The notes: generated from the letters alone by a model not told the origin. A stretch of DNA of 41,596 nt from Mycobacterium sp. (GCF_025965855.1 NZ_JAOPWB010000243.1:1-41596); one strand, 5' to 3'. Shown: positions 34,453-41,596, counted from the first letter of the stretch. Program-made: numbers and translations.

Positions 34453-35580
34453 TCACCGGACGGTCGCGAAGAACGCGCGGAGGTCCTCGACGAACAACTC
34501 CGGTTGTTCGAACGCGGCGAAGTGCCCACCGCGCGGCATGTCGGTCCAGCGGGTGACGTTGTAGGCCGGCTCGCACCAGCTCCGCCGCGACTTAATGATT
34601 TCCCCGGGGAAAGCGGCGACGCCGGTGGGCAGTTCGACGCGGTCCATCTGCCCCCACACCCTGAAGCTCTCCCAGTACAAGCGGGCCGAGGAGGCGCCCG
34701 TGCCGGTCACCCAGTACACCATCACGTTGTCGAGCAGCTCGTCCCGGCTCAGCACGTTTTCGGGGTGCCCGTCGCAATCCGCCCAGGCCCAGAACTTCTC
34801 GACGATCCACGCCAGTTGCCCCACCGGCGAATCGACCAGCCCGTAGCCCAGGGTTTGCGGACGGGTGGACTGCTGCTTGGAATAGCCGGTCCCCCACTTG
34901 CGGTGCTCGGCCAACGCGACCAGGGCACGTTGCTCCTCCGGCGTCGGGTTGGCCAGCGCTTCTCTGGTGGGCCGCCCGATCGGCATGTTCAGGTGAATCG
35001 CCGCGCAGTGGCCCCGGTTTCGGCCCATCTGTGTGGTGACCGCGGCGCCCCAGTCGCCGCCCTGCGCGCCGTAGCGGTCGTAGCCCAGGCGCAGCATGAG
35101 CGTCTCCCAGGCCTCGGCGATCCTCTCGACGCCCCATCCGGTGCGGGTCGGCTTGGCGGAGAACCCGTACCCCGGAAGCGACGGGCACACAACGTGAAAG
35201 GCGTCCTGGGCGCGCCCGGATGCCGGGTTGGTCAGCGGCTCGATCACCTTGTGAAACTCCACGATGGAACCCGGCCAGCCGTGGGTGATCACCAGCGGAA
35301 AGGCGTCGTCATGCGGCGAGCGCTGGTGGATGAAATGGATGTCCAGCCCGTCGATTTCGGTGGTGAACTGATCGAAGCGGTTGAGCGCGGCCTCACGAGA
35401 CCGCCAGTCGTATTGCGCGGCCCAGTAGTCGGCCAGCTCGCGGGTGTAACTCAACGGAATGCCCTGGCTCCAGTCGTCGACGCATTCGGCTTCGGGCCAC
35501 CGGGTGCGCGCCAGGCGGGAGCGCAGATCTTCCAGGACCTCGTCGGAGACGTCGATGCGAAACGGCTTCACGGGGTTCAC
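34453..35580 (-). CDS. Epoxide hydrolase (EHN-type alpha/beta hydrolase)
   Basis: This 375-residue protein has an N-terminal epoxide-hydrolase domain (VKPFRIDVSDEVLEDLRSRL, LADYWAAQYDWRSREAALNRF), the oxyanion motif HGWPGS (100-105), nucleophile Asp176 in GAQGGDWGAA, and His353 in RGGHFAAFEQPE. It opens epoxides to diols, which suits a genome rich in P450s. GTG 35580 is chosen since it overlaps the stop of a small upstream frame; GTG 35571 is equally possible. It is not part of the Rv2228c-Rv2237 core. Confidence 0.92.
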   Translation of the reverse strand: MNPVKPFRIDVSDEVLEDLRSRLARTRWPEAECVDDWSQGIPLSYTRELADYWAAQYDWRSREAALNRFDQFTTEIDGLDIHFIHQRSPHDDAFPLVITHGWPGSIVEFHKVIEPLTNPASGRAQDAFHVVCPSLPGYGFSAKPTRTGWGVERIAEAWETLMLRLGYDRYGAQGGDWGAAVTTQMGRNRGHCAAIHLNMPIGRPTREALANPTPEEQRALVALAEHRKWGTGYSKQQSTRPQTLGYGLVDSPVGQLAWIVEKFWAWADCDGHPENVLSRDELLDNVMVYWVTGTGASSARLYWESFRVWGQMDRVELPTGVAAFPGEIIKSRRSWCEPAYNVTRWTDMPRGGHFAAFEQPELFVEDLRAFFATVR

Positions 35581-35771
35581 GATTCGTCGTCGTCGACGTG
35601 CGGCCTCGAGGTCGCCTGGCTCCTGGGACGATCGGCATCCTGAATCAACGTGCGGACTCCATCTAGCAGTTCGGCTTTGTTCGCGGGCTGCTGGTCCGAC
35701 GGCGGCCCCACGGGCGGGGCCCACTGGCACCGTGAAACTCCGGCTGCTCTCCCACGCCCAGACCTTGCCAT
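35577..35771 (-). CDS. Small open frame coupled to the epoxide hydrolase
   Basis: This 64-residue frame ends ...VDDDES, with its TGA overlapping the GTG of the epoxide hydrolase. The stretch PANKAELLDGVRTLIQDADR looks protein-like; the N-terminal third does not. The family is not recognised. It could be a real leader gene, the tail of a deleted gene or chance. Confidence 0.3.
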   Translation of the reverse strand: MARSGRGRAAGVSRCQWAPPVGPPSDQQPANKAELLDGVRTLIQDADRPRSQATSRPHVDDDES

Positions 35772-36022
35772 ATCGACAGATCAGCGACAACGCAGAACGC
35801 GTCGCAAACGCGATCGAATTGTCATTAGGTAATTAGGTGACTTTGTACACCGCCTAGGTGGCTGAACGCTGGTGCCATACCCCTCGATAACGGCTGCATG
35901 CTCTACCCGAATTCCCGTGAAATAAACGTCCGAAGCATAGGTCCGACGGATGCATAACCGTGAAATACTCGACTTGGTACGTCTCATGGGTCTACCAGGC
36001 GTTTCCAGAATGGAGACTGGCG
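35772..36022. other. Intergenic region without a gene
   Basis: These 251 bases are relatively A+T-rich and hold the promoter region of the DivIVA-like gene. No confident promoter or operator was identified. Confidence 0.4.
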
Positions 36023-36802
36023 ATGATCACCGAAACCGCAAAGACGTTTCCTCTCATCTTCAGGGGCTACGATCCGACTGAGGTTGATGCTTACATCGGG
36101 AACACGATCACCAAGCAGCAGTTGCTGCTCGACGAAATTAAGAGCCTTCGGGCGCGACTCAAAGAATTCGGTGATGAAGCAGCGGGGCTGCGGATTGAGG
36201 TCGCCGTCCTCACCGACGAGGTCGCCGTTCTCACGGACGCTTCCCCCTCGCCCCAGGCGATGCAACGGCGGATGGCCAAGATGCTACGGCGTGCGGTCGA
36301 CGAGATTTCTGAGATGCAGGCCGAGGCACGGGCCGAGGCGGAGGCGCTGATCGCGGCGGCCGAGGCCGGGGCCGAGGACGCGCAGCAAGAGCACAAAGCG
36401 CTGTTGGGGAACCTGGCCGCGGAGCGAAAAGCCCTAGAAGCCGAGTATGGGGAAACCAGGAAGAAGCTCGATGCTGAACTGGCCAGGATGCGCGCCGAAA
36501 CGCAGTCGGTGATCGATGAGGCGTGGCGGGACGCCCAGCGGGGGCACGACCTACTTGTCGCCGACGCAAAGCGGGAGGCTGATCATTGTCGTGAGCAGGC
36601 CGGGCGGGCGGTGGACGAAGCGCGTCAGCAGCGGATCAAGATCCTCGAGCAACTCATGCGCATATACCGCGACCTAGAAGCGGTTCCGGCCAGTCTTGAG
36701 TCGGCGTACCAAGAACCAACGAATGCGCCGGAGCCAGGCGTCGTGGTGCCGTTGGACCAGAAAATCAAGCGGAATCCCAATCTCCTCGACGACTTCGCGT
36801 AA
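36023..36802 (+). CDS. DivIVA/Wag31-like coiled-coil protein
   Basis: This 259-residue protein has an N-terminal DivIVA-type motif (FPLIFRGYDPTEVDAYIGN, residues 9-27), where the family's F-x-x-x-RGYD-x-x-EVD-x-Y lies. Long charged coiled coils with Ala/Glu/Arg heptads follow, and a short C-terminal tail ends NPNLLDDFA. DivIVA domains bind curved membrane and recruit growth or division proteins at poles; Wag31 is the essential mycobacterial version. ATG 36023 follows GGAG at 36012-36015. It stands alone next to gene fragments, so it may be an accessory paralogue rather than Wag31 (which sits beside the ftsZ/sepF cluster). Confidence 0.8.
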   Translation: MITETAKTFPLIFRGYDPTEVDAYIGNTITKQQLLLDEIKSLRARLKEFGDEAAGLRIEVAVLTDEVAVLTDASPSPQAMQRRMAKMLRRAVDEISEMQAEARAEAEALIAAAEAGAEDAQQEHKALLGNLAAERKALEAEYGETRKKLDAELARMRAETQSVIDEAWRDAQRGHDLLVADAKREADHCREQAGRAVDEARQQRIKILEQLMRIYRDLEAVPASLESAYQEPTNAPEPGVVVPLDQKIKRNPNLLDDFA

Positions 36803-36829
36803 TTGCGGCCTATCCGGCGACCACAAACG

Positions 36830-36889
36830 GGCACCACCGCCGGCGACGTCTACGTCACCAACTTCAACGACAACACGGTGTCGGGTTGA
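36830..36889 (+). pseudogene. YVTN beta-propeller repeat scrap
   Basis: Nineteen codons reading TTAGDVYVTNFNDNTVSG end in TGA. The YVTN-x-x-x-NTVS pattern is one blade strand of YVTN/NHL beta-propellers found in mycobacterial surface proteins and PknD sensors. There is no start and no further blade; it is a fragment. Confidence 0.5.
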
Positions 36890-37108
36890 CCAGGGTCGTC
36901 GACAAGGAGTGGCAGCAGAGTATTTCCTGCCCCGAAGCACCAGTTGGTCTCCGTCCGACATCGACTGAGCCTTATTGCAGTCCAACGCTTCTCGAAGGCA
37001 CCAGATCAGCCGAAAATGTCTTTTGCTGTCGCTGATCTTTTGGCGCATTGGGAGGTTCCCCTGCCAAATGCAACTGGATCGCTGTTGACGCCGACGTGAC
37101 ACGGCTCC

Positions 37109-37166
37109 GCGAGCGTAACGCCGCGGCGAAAATCGGCTTGGTTTTTCACAGTGGCGTCACGCTCGC
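37109..37166. other. Inverted repeat next to the tRNA-like remnant
   Basis: GCGAGCGTAACGCC (37109-37122) pairs with GGCGTCACGCTCGC (37153-37166), 13 of 14 matching, across a 30-base centre. It lies just past the 3' side of the tRNA-like sequence and could be its terminator or part of an element end. Confidence 0.4.
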
Positions 37167-37171
37167 CAAAC

Positions 37172-37245
37172 CGAGCGGGCGCCGACGGTATCGAACCGCC
37201 GACCGCTGGTGTGTAAACAACCGCCACCGACTCTCAACCCCGCTC
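37172..37245 (-). other. Degenerate tRNA-like sequence
   Basis: On the minus strand GAGCGGG (37245-37239) and CCCGCTC (37179-37173) form a perfect 7-bp acceptor-like stem 73 bases apart. Inside it lies GGCGGTTCGATACCGTC, a normal T-arm with its GTTCGA. The T-arm is displaced by 4 bases from the acceptor, and the anticodon and D-arms do not fold properly. It reads as a decayed tRNA or an attachment-site copy of a tRNA 3' half, not as a working tRNA. Confidence 0.35.
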
Positions 37246-37250
37246 GACAA

Positions 37251-37748
37251 TCAGCTCGCGGCGAGACGCGGGACGAATTTCCGGGCGCCGTAGCGGGTCA
37301 AGAAGATCGCGGCGGCGATGGCGAGCACGAGCAGCGCCAGCACACCGAGCTCGAGCAGGAGACGGTTGAGCTCCGAGTCCGACTGTGGCTGCTCGAACGC
37401 CGCGGTCACGATCAGCATCCGCCGGACAGTGGCGATCAACCCGATGTACAGGAATGGCTCAGCAGCGATCTCGTGGTGCAAGAAGTCGGTACGCAGCGTG
37501 TAGGCGAGTTCGGCGATGATGAGGGTGAGCAGAGTGCGTTCCAGGACGAGCACACCGCCCTCGATCGTGCTCATCCGCCGGGTCACGGCTTGGATGACTG
37601 CCCCGATTGTGCCGATCACTACCAGGACGGCCGCCGCCGCGAGCAGCAGGAAGGCGATCCCATAGATCACTTCCTCAAAGCGGTTGACCAACATGGCGAC
37701 GACTGCGCCGAGTCTGCCGCGTGGGGCGCTGCCTTCCCGGTCAGTCAT
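37251..37748 (-). CDS. psiE: PsiE family membrane protein
   Basis: This 165-residue protein with four membrane helices matches the phosphate-starvation-inducible PsiE family: AYTLRTDFLHHEIAAEPFLYIGLIATVRRMLIV is the conserved core between helices 2 and 3, preceded by FEEVIYGIAFLLLAAAAVLVVIG and followed by ELGVLALLVLAIAAAIFL. The function is unknown, but psiE is a standard member of heat/stress-tolerance islands. ATG 37748 gives the usual N-terminal cytosolic segment; an upstream extension to 37868 overlaps a ribosome site on the other strand and is unlikely. Confidence 0.85.
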   Translation of the reverse strand: MTDREGSAPRGRLGAVVAMLVNRFEEVIYGIAFLLLAAAAVLVVIGTIGAVIQAVTRRMSTIEGGVLVLERTLLTLIIAELAYTLRTDFLHHEIAAEPFLYIGLIATVRRMLIVTAAFEQPQSDSELNRLLLELGVLALLVLAIAAAIFLTRYGARKFVPRLAAS

Positions 37749-37827
37749 CGCTTGCCTTGTGCGAGCAAGACCGCTCCCCCGGGTGCTGATGTTCCCCTGC
37801 GATTCATGCGGTGAACAGGAGAGAGTG

Positions 37828-37920
37828 ATGAGCGAAACCCGTCCGGAACCTGCGCAAGGCGGCCACAAGAAGCGTCCACGGCAGTCATGCCGCGCATGGG
37901 AGAGGTCGCCAGGTACATGA
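37828..37920 (+). pseudogene. N-terminal stub of an unknown gene
   Basis: An excellent ribosome site (AGGAGAG, 37817-37823) precedes ATG 37828, which reads MSETRPEPAQGGHKKR. The frame then runs into unrelated sequence near 37880 and stops at 37918-37920. The good initiation site and polar N-terminus suggest a real gene cut shortly after its start, joined to the ctaD fragment on the opposite strand. Confidence 0.4.
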
Positions 37921-38059
37921 TCCCGATCACCTTGTGATTGGTGGTGGTCGCCAGCTTGTAGGCCAGCGTGCCCGTGAACCTCAGCCGCGCCAACAACCGA
38001 CGGCGAGCCTCAACCCCCGCCAGCGTGGGCGCTTCGGTTGTCACGATGTCACCCACCAT
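37904..38059 (-). pseudogene. ctaD: Cytochrome c oxidase subunit I (CtaD) N-terminal fragment
   Basis: On the minus strand, from ATG 38059 or GTG 38044, the sequence reads TTEAPTLAGVEARRRLLARL then LAYKLATTTNHKVIGIMYLATS. This is the conserved cytosolic N-terminus and entry to helix 1 of actinobacterial CtaD (TTDHK-x-IGIMY). Homology stops at about 37904, before any heme- or copper-ligand His. It is a stub of an additional ctaD copy, since the main gene must be full length elsewhere. Confidence 0.75.
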
Positions 38060-38484
38060 CCAATTGATTGCTTCGAATCTCGCCCCAAACCAAGTCCTTC
38101 GTATCCGGAGTGAGAATCGCCGCGGCCAGCACGCCGTGAAACGCCTCCCTGAAAACGAGTCTGGCAACCCGATGCGACCGCCGCGTGCACCCACCAAGCC
38201 AGAAATCTCGACACCGATTCGCCCCGTCAGTAGGAGCATCGAACCTGGCGGCTGCTCGCCAGTCCGCGACCGCAGCAGCGTGTATCCGGCCGGTCAACAG
38301 CAGGGAACCCATCGGACGGCATAGCCTCTCCGCAACGGCGAGACGGACGCCTACCAGCGCTGCCACCGTCTGTCGGTTCCGGTTGAATGTTGCGCAGTTT
38401 CTTCCGTCGAAAAGTGAGCAGGTGTGCTTACCGGGTTGATGTTCAGTCCGGACACATGGCTGAGACATCGTTCCGGGGACATCC
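38060..38484. other. Gap without a recognisable gene
   Basis: These 425 bases contain several open frames on both strands, but none has a recognisable motif, ribosome site or coding bias. They probably hold decayed sequence between the ctaD fragment and the IS fragment. Confidence 0.4.
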
Positions 38485-38513
38485 CTGACACTCTCCGGAA
38501 GTGAGAGTGCTAA
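38485..38513. promoter_or_regulatory. CIRCE-like heat-shock operator
   Basis: The right half GAGTGCTAA (38505-38513) is identical to the CIRCE consensus bound by HrcA; the left half CTGACACTC (38485-38493) matches 6 of 9 bases. The spacer is 11 bases instead of the standard 9. It may be a decayed CIRCE site or part of the adjoining IS end. Confidence 0.35.
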
Positions 38514-38757
38514 GTGTGAACGAATGCTGGTTGGAGATTCTGTTGACCCCGATGCGCGACCAGATCACGGTGGCCGAGACGTGCCGCCGCTACGGCATCT
38601 CGCGGCCGACGTTCTACGTCGATCAACGTCGCCTCTAGCCGACGGTGTCGCGGCGTTGGTGCCGCTGTCTCGTCGACCAGTCACGTCACCGGGCCAAACA
38701 GCGGCGGAGCTCGAGGCCGAGATCGTCAGGTTACGTAAGGCCAACCCGCGGCGGTGA
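38507..38757 (+). pseudogene. IS481-like transposase N-terminal fragment, frameshifted
   Basis: From GTG 38507 or 38516 the frame reads CWLEILLTPM..., then the helix-turn-helix TVAETCRRYGISRPTFYVDQRR, then stops at TAG. In the next frame LADGVAALVPLSRRPVTSPG and AELEAEIVRLRKANPR follow, the second helix-turn-helix and linker of IS481-type transposases, where WGPRR normally comes next. A one-base change near 38630 separates the frames. The DDE catalytic domain is absent: homology ends at about 38752. Confidence 0.75.
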
Positions 38758-39109
38758 TTCCGTCGACGTCGCCGAGATCAGCAGCGGCCTGTCGTTGGCA
38801 GTGATCGTCGGTGTGCTGGTCATCACCACCGTCGCATCGCTGCTTTCGACCAGAGGCCGGGCCCAGAACGCCGTCGCTGGCGCCCGTCGCCACGCCACCG
38901 AGTACCTCGACCTGAATTACTGCGCCGATCAAGCCGAGCGCGAGAAGATTTTCGCCAGGCTCCTCGATGAGGAGAAACAGATCAAGGCGCTTGCACCGAA
39001 GCACCGGGCACGGATTCGGCGTGAAGAAGAGCTGATGGATCTACTGCGAGCGGCACACGCGGCACACCGGGAGCTCGACGCGAATCACCTTCAAACACAA
39101 ATGGATTAG
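38755..39109 (+). pseudogene. TerC-like membrane protein C-terminal fragment
   Basis: The reading begins abruptly after the IS fragment with VDVAEISSGLSLAVIVGVLVITTVASLLSTRGRAQ, a last membrane helix followed by a basic turn. A charged helical tail follows (ATEYLDLNYCADQAEREKIFARLL...). Actinobacterial TerC/Alx-type proteins end with just this SLxVIxxxLxxTTVASLxxTR helix. No start is available in this frame after the junction. The call is by recollection of the family; the tail itself is not diagnostic. Confidence 0.45.
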
Positions 39110-39399
39110 GACAGGAAATGAGCGGCTCTAGATAACATCCGCGGGATGTGCCTCGTAGATCCGCCCTGACTGTCGCCTTATGGCCCATCGGCACGAACGC
39201 CGAGATTCAGCCGCTGAATACGCGGCTCCTTAAGGCACGTGCATGGTGCCGCTGATCGCTGGACGAGATCGGGTGCGGTGACGACCGCCGGCGTCACCAT
39301 GCCGTGCGGCGCGGAGCTGTCGGCATGCGACCCGCACCAGATCGTGTTGAAAGACTTGCTGCAGAAGGATATTTCGGATTGATTGACGAATGCCGGTGT

Positions 39400-39603
39400 G
39401 CGGACAGCTTCACCCGCAGCTTCACATCATCACCGCACTTGCCGTCCGCGCGAGACAGCCACATTTTGCGGTCGATTGTCGCCGAGGTCAGGGCGCGAAC
39501 AGCCCGCTCCGACGCCGTACCACTCAAGCGTTTCGCCGCGCCGCTCCGACGCGAGCGCCAACTCGGCATCCACCTCGGCCAACAGTTTTCGCGCTTCTGC
39601 ATC
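39400..39603 (-). pseudogene. Phage-like small protein remnant, frameshifted
   Basis: On the minus strand one frame reads DAEARKLLAEVDAELALASE then RRGETLEW; the next frame continues TASERAVRALTSATIDRKMW and ends near KLRVKLSA. Together they resemble a small helical protein (AxxLAxVDAEL...TIDRK...KVKLSAEIR) found beside terminase genes of mycobacterial prophages. One indel near 39520 separates the halves. The call is tentative. Confidence 0.35.
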
Positions 39604-39850
39604 CTAGCCACGGCATGCCCTCCAATTCCGGCAATCGAAAACCCTCCGTTTATACATGCGGAAATCGTTTTTCACATTGCGTTGCGGCGTTCATGGGCAC
39701 CCCCGGGGAGTTGAGAGTGGCACGATACGCCGACCTCGAAACCGTCAGCATCCCAACCGGACTCGATTTCGGCAGTAACGTCACGCACAGGAGGTGACCG
39801 ACTGGATCACAGATGCAACAAATGCTGCTATCGTCGCGAGCACCCGGATT

Positions 39851-40085
39851 TCATCGGGTGCCCTTCAACCACGCATGAGCCACGTTCGCCACGATCGAGA
39901 TGCCCGTGGCCACGATCAGCCATCCCCGGAAGAAGTGCTCCGCGCGTTGCGCGGCGGCCGCCGCTTCGGCATCGACGAAATCGTCCTCCTGCCGCGTCTG
40001 TCGGCCACGCCGACGCCGGCCGGGCCTGCTCTCCGCGCTGGGGGCCGAGGGTGTGGCCGTGGGCGATGCTGCCGGGGTGATCGCG
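39851..40085 (-). pseudogene. DUF2637-like membrane-helix fragment
   Basis: The minus strand encodes an Ala/Pro/Thr-rich linker, then AEAAAAAQRAEHFFRGW and LIVATGISIVANVAHAWL, ending at TGA 39851-39853. The FF-x-GW...A-x-x-IxxNVxHA helix is the hallmark of DUF2637/SpdB-like proteins of actinobacterial conjugative elements and phages. The protein ends right after the first helix, so it is truncated or decayed. No start is supported. Confidence 0.4.
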
Positions 40086-40129
40086 GCGTCAGGGCTGGCT
40101 ATACGTTGCGAGTGCACTACCGACCGTGG

Positions 40130-40505
40130 ATGCGAATAGTGTTGCCGGACAGCGCCACTGCTGCCCGATCGATCGGCGGCGTGGTCCTTTCGGAGCGACA
40201 CAGCTGTCGAGGTCGCCGAATCTGGTGGCGAGATTGAACACTGTCGCCGAAGAAAGTGACTCAGGGCTCGTCTGGAACTGTAGCGGCTCTACATCGTTGC
40301 TGACGCGGATGCGACCATCTAACTCGCCCAGTGCCGCAACAAGTTTCGCAAGATTACCCCGGTCACGTCGCGACGTGATGTCGATGTCGGTAGTCGGCAA
40401 CGTTGATCCGTGCAATAGCGCGGCGTAGCCGCTGATCAACACATAGGTCACGTCGTGGCGATCCAGGACGGCCAAGATCTCCTCCGGCTGAAACTCAGCC
40501 GCCAC
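40130..40505 (-). pseudogene. MNT/AbiEii-like nucleotidyltransferase, frameshifted
   Basis: GTG 40505 opens FQPEEILAVLDRHDVTYVLI, then SGYAALLHGSTLPTTDIDIT with the nucleotidyltransferase motif (G-x-A-x-x-x-HG...TDIDI; the Asp pair binds metal), and NLATRFGDLD. After this the natural continuation (AAVALSGNTIRIHG) is in another frame and soon ends. The start overlaps the preceding small gene by 11 bp, as in toxin-antitoxin type pairs. The fold is that of MNT domains in HEPN-MNT or AbiE systems. As read it is inactivated after the catalytic half. Confidence 0.65.
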
Positions 40506-40710
40506 GGCGGGTGAACACCCGTTCTTGTTCGGCCGCGATTGCGGCGCGTTGCTCGGCGGAGCGCTCCTGATCGCCGGCCCAGAGCACGTCATCGTGATCG
40601 TCGTATGGTTCCACGCGTGTCGTCAGCGGCAGGCCGACGCTGGCGAGAATCTTCGCCGGCAGCGCGGCGCTAATCGCCGGCGTATACGCCCGGCCGTACA
40701 TGACTTCCAC
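40495..40710 (-). CDS. Small hypothetical protein coupled to the nucleotidyltransferase
   Basis: This 71-residue frame ends DDVLWAGDQERSAEQRAAIAAEQERV, an acidic/helical C-terminus, and overlaps the nucleotidyltransferase start by 11 bp. It would be the partner gene of the pair. The N-terminal part (AALPAKILASVGLPLTTRVEPY) looks like the tail of a longer protein, so the gene may be 5'-truncated. The family is not recognised. Confidence 0.4.
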   Translation of the reverse strand: MEVMYGRAYTPAISAALPAKILASVGLPLTTRVEPYDDHDDVLWAGDQERSAEQRAAIAAEQERVFTRRGG

Positions 40711-40854
40711 GAGGAGATGGTGCGGTCATACCAGCACTACGCTGAGAGTGCCAACCCTCCACCAAACCCGGTGTTCGGCGATATCGTCGAAGAACAAGCA
40801 AATGGCGCATTCAGGCGGGTGTCTCCCGTCAACTGTCGGGGTGGGGTACACGTC

Positions 40855-41596
40855 ATGGCACAGCAAGATGCCACACAGCCGTCAGAAGACAACAGCATCG
40901 GCGGATCGGCGCCGCCGTCGGACAGGCCGGCGGCCAAGCCATGGCGCACCGAGGGTCTCCCGGCGCGGGGCGATGAGGGCGGAGGGCGCGGGGGGCCGAA
41001 CTGGTGGTTAGTCCTACTATTTTTCGGACTCGGGTATTTCCTGCTGTTTGGGGGACTGAGTTTCCAGGACGCACTCGGTGCGCCGCCGAAGGTGCCCTAC
41101 ACCGAATTCACGACCCAGGTCGAGCAGCGCAATGTCGCTGAGGTGTTCTCCCACGGCGACACCATCGAGGGCACATTGCGCCAAGCAAAGCCGCTGCCCG
41201 GCCAAGCCGCGGGCGCGCAAAATGTCCGGACGTATCAGAAGTTCACCACCGAGCGCCCAACCTTCGCGCAGGACGACCTGCTAACGCAATTGAAGAACAG
41301 TGGCGCAACGGTCTCGGCGACCCCGCTTACCCAGCAGCGCGGAATTCTGGCTAACCTCCTGATCTCGGTTGCCCCGATGTTGCTGCTGTTCGGCTTCTGG
41401 TACTGGCTTTTCAAGCGCAGCGAGAAGTTGGGAATGGGGATGTTCGGCGGCTTCGCCTGGAACAAGCGGAAGCCCGTCGACCCGGAATCGGTGCGAGTGA
41501 CCTTCGATGACGTCGCCGGGATCGATGAGGTCAAGGCCGAGATCAGCGAGGTGGTCGACTACCTGCGCGATCCGGAGAAATACCGCAAGCTCGGGG
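40855..41596 (+). CDS. ftsH: FtsH-type membrane AAA+ zinc metalloprotease (5' part)
   Basis: The first 247 residues are visible and the gene runs off the window. A polar, Gly-rich cytosolic N-terminus (to about 48) is followed by helix 1 (WWLVLLFFGLGYFLLFGG), the periplasmic domain with VPYTEFTTQVEQRNVAEV, helix 2 (LLISVAPMLLLFGFWYWLF), and the entry of the AAA module VTFDDVAGIDEVKAEISEVV. The Walker and HExxH motifs would follow. FtsH degrades misfolded membrane proteins. The long N-terminus, the partly degenerate helix 1 context and the accessory neighbourhood suggest an additional FtsH of a stress island rather than the housekeeping copy, but this is inference. ATG 40855 is the start that opens the conserved frame. 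Confidence 0.9.
   Translation, partial: MAQQDATQPSEDNSIGGSAPPSDRPAAKPWRTEGLPARGDEGGGRGGPNWWLVLLFFGLGYFLLFGGLSFQDALGAPPKVPYTEFTTQVEQRNVAEVFSHGDTIEGTLRQAKPLPGQAAGAQNVRTYQKFTTERPTFAQDDLLTQLKNSGATVSATPLTQQRGILANLLISVAPMLLLFGFWYWLFKRSEKLGMGMFGGFAWNKRKPVDPESVRVTFDDVAGIDEVKAEISEVVDYLRDPEKYRKLG

Noticed and set aside
35936..35965. Near-repeat of GTCCGA-GCAT upstream of the DivIVA-like gene
   Set aside because: The match is short and imperfect, without dyad symmetry.
37006..37227. Minus-strand frame of 73 codons
   Set aside because: Its N-terminal TPAVGGSIPSAP is the usual false translation of a tRNA T-arm, which supports a tRNA remnant rather than a protein.
38049..38468. Minus-strand frame of 139 codons between the ctaD and IS fragments
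   Set aside because: No motif, no ribosome site and no recognisable family.
40728..40753. Second CIRCE-like dyad upstream of ftsH (GCACT...AGTGC)
   Set aside because: Only five bases pair on each side and the spacing is wrong; too weak to report as a site.

Overview
The window is high-GC actinobacterial chromosome and almost certainly comes from a Mycobacterium. The block at 25.7-34.4 kb keeps the gene order known from M. tuberculosis Rv2228c-Rv2237: RNase H/phosphatase, zinc-ribbon protein, NIF3 protein, cobC, ptkA, ptpA, SURF1, cobD and an MpaB-like oxygenase. The species cannot be fixed from the sequence alone.

Layout. (1) 1-4.28 kb is a decaying accessory segment. It holds the repeat-bearing end of an IS21-like element, a 36-codon hsdM stub, a DUF1918 gene, a secreted Gly/Pro-rich protein, a frameshifted unknown gene, an ADP-ribosyltransferase-like gene, a broken Ser/Thr kinase, a Ddn-like F420 enzyme and a tyrosine integrase killed by a frameshift and a nonsense codon. 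The integrase stops 22 bp from the 3' end of rnpB (RNase P RNA, 4301-4716, minus strand), so the rnpB end may be the old attachment site. (2) 4.8-8.9 kb is a catabolic set: P450, His-type ferredoxin, Zn alcohol dehydrogenase and aldehyde dehydrogenase. (3) 8.9-21.2 kb is a signalling region with three large cyclase-ATPase proteins. Two are close paralogues that flank a membrane molybdopterin oxidoreductase, and the third carries a zinc ribbon. A second P450 lies between them with its own inverted-repeat operator candidate. (4) 21.4-25.6 kb is an operon of two different amidohydrolases and a third P450. (5) 25.7-34.4 kb is the conserved core described above, in which an internally deleted tnpB sits between cobC and ptkA. 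(6) 34.4-35.8 kb carries an epoxide hydrolase.

(7) 36.0-41.6 kb is a second accessory graveyard. It contains a DivIVA-like coiled-coil gene, a YVTN-propeller scrap, a tRNA-like remnant, psiE, N-terminal stubs of two genes including ctaD, a CIRCE-like site, a truncated IS transposase fused to a TerC-like tail, phage and nucleotidyltransferase remnants, and the start of an ftsH that runs off the window. psiE and ftsH together suggest the remains of a stress-tolerance island.

No CRISPR array and no clearly new intact defence system was seen. The strongest leads are the cyclase/ATPase pair around the molybdoenzyme, the rnpB-linked integrase, the dispersed 75-bp intergenic repeat and the psiE/ftsH island remnant.
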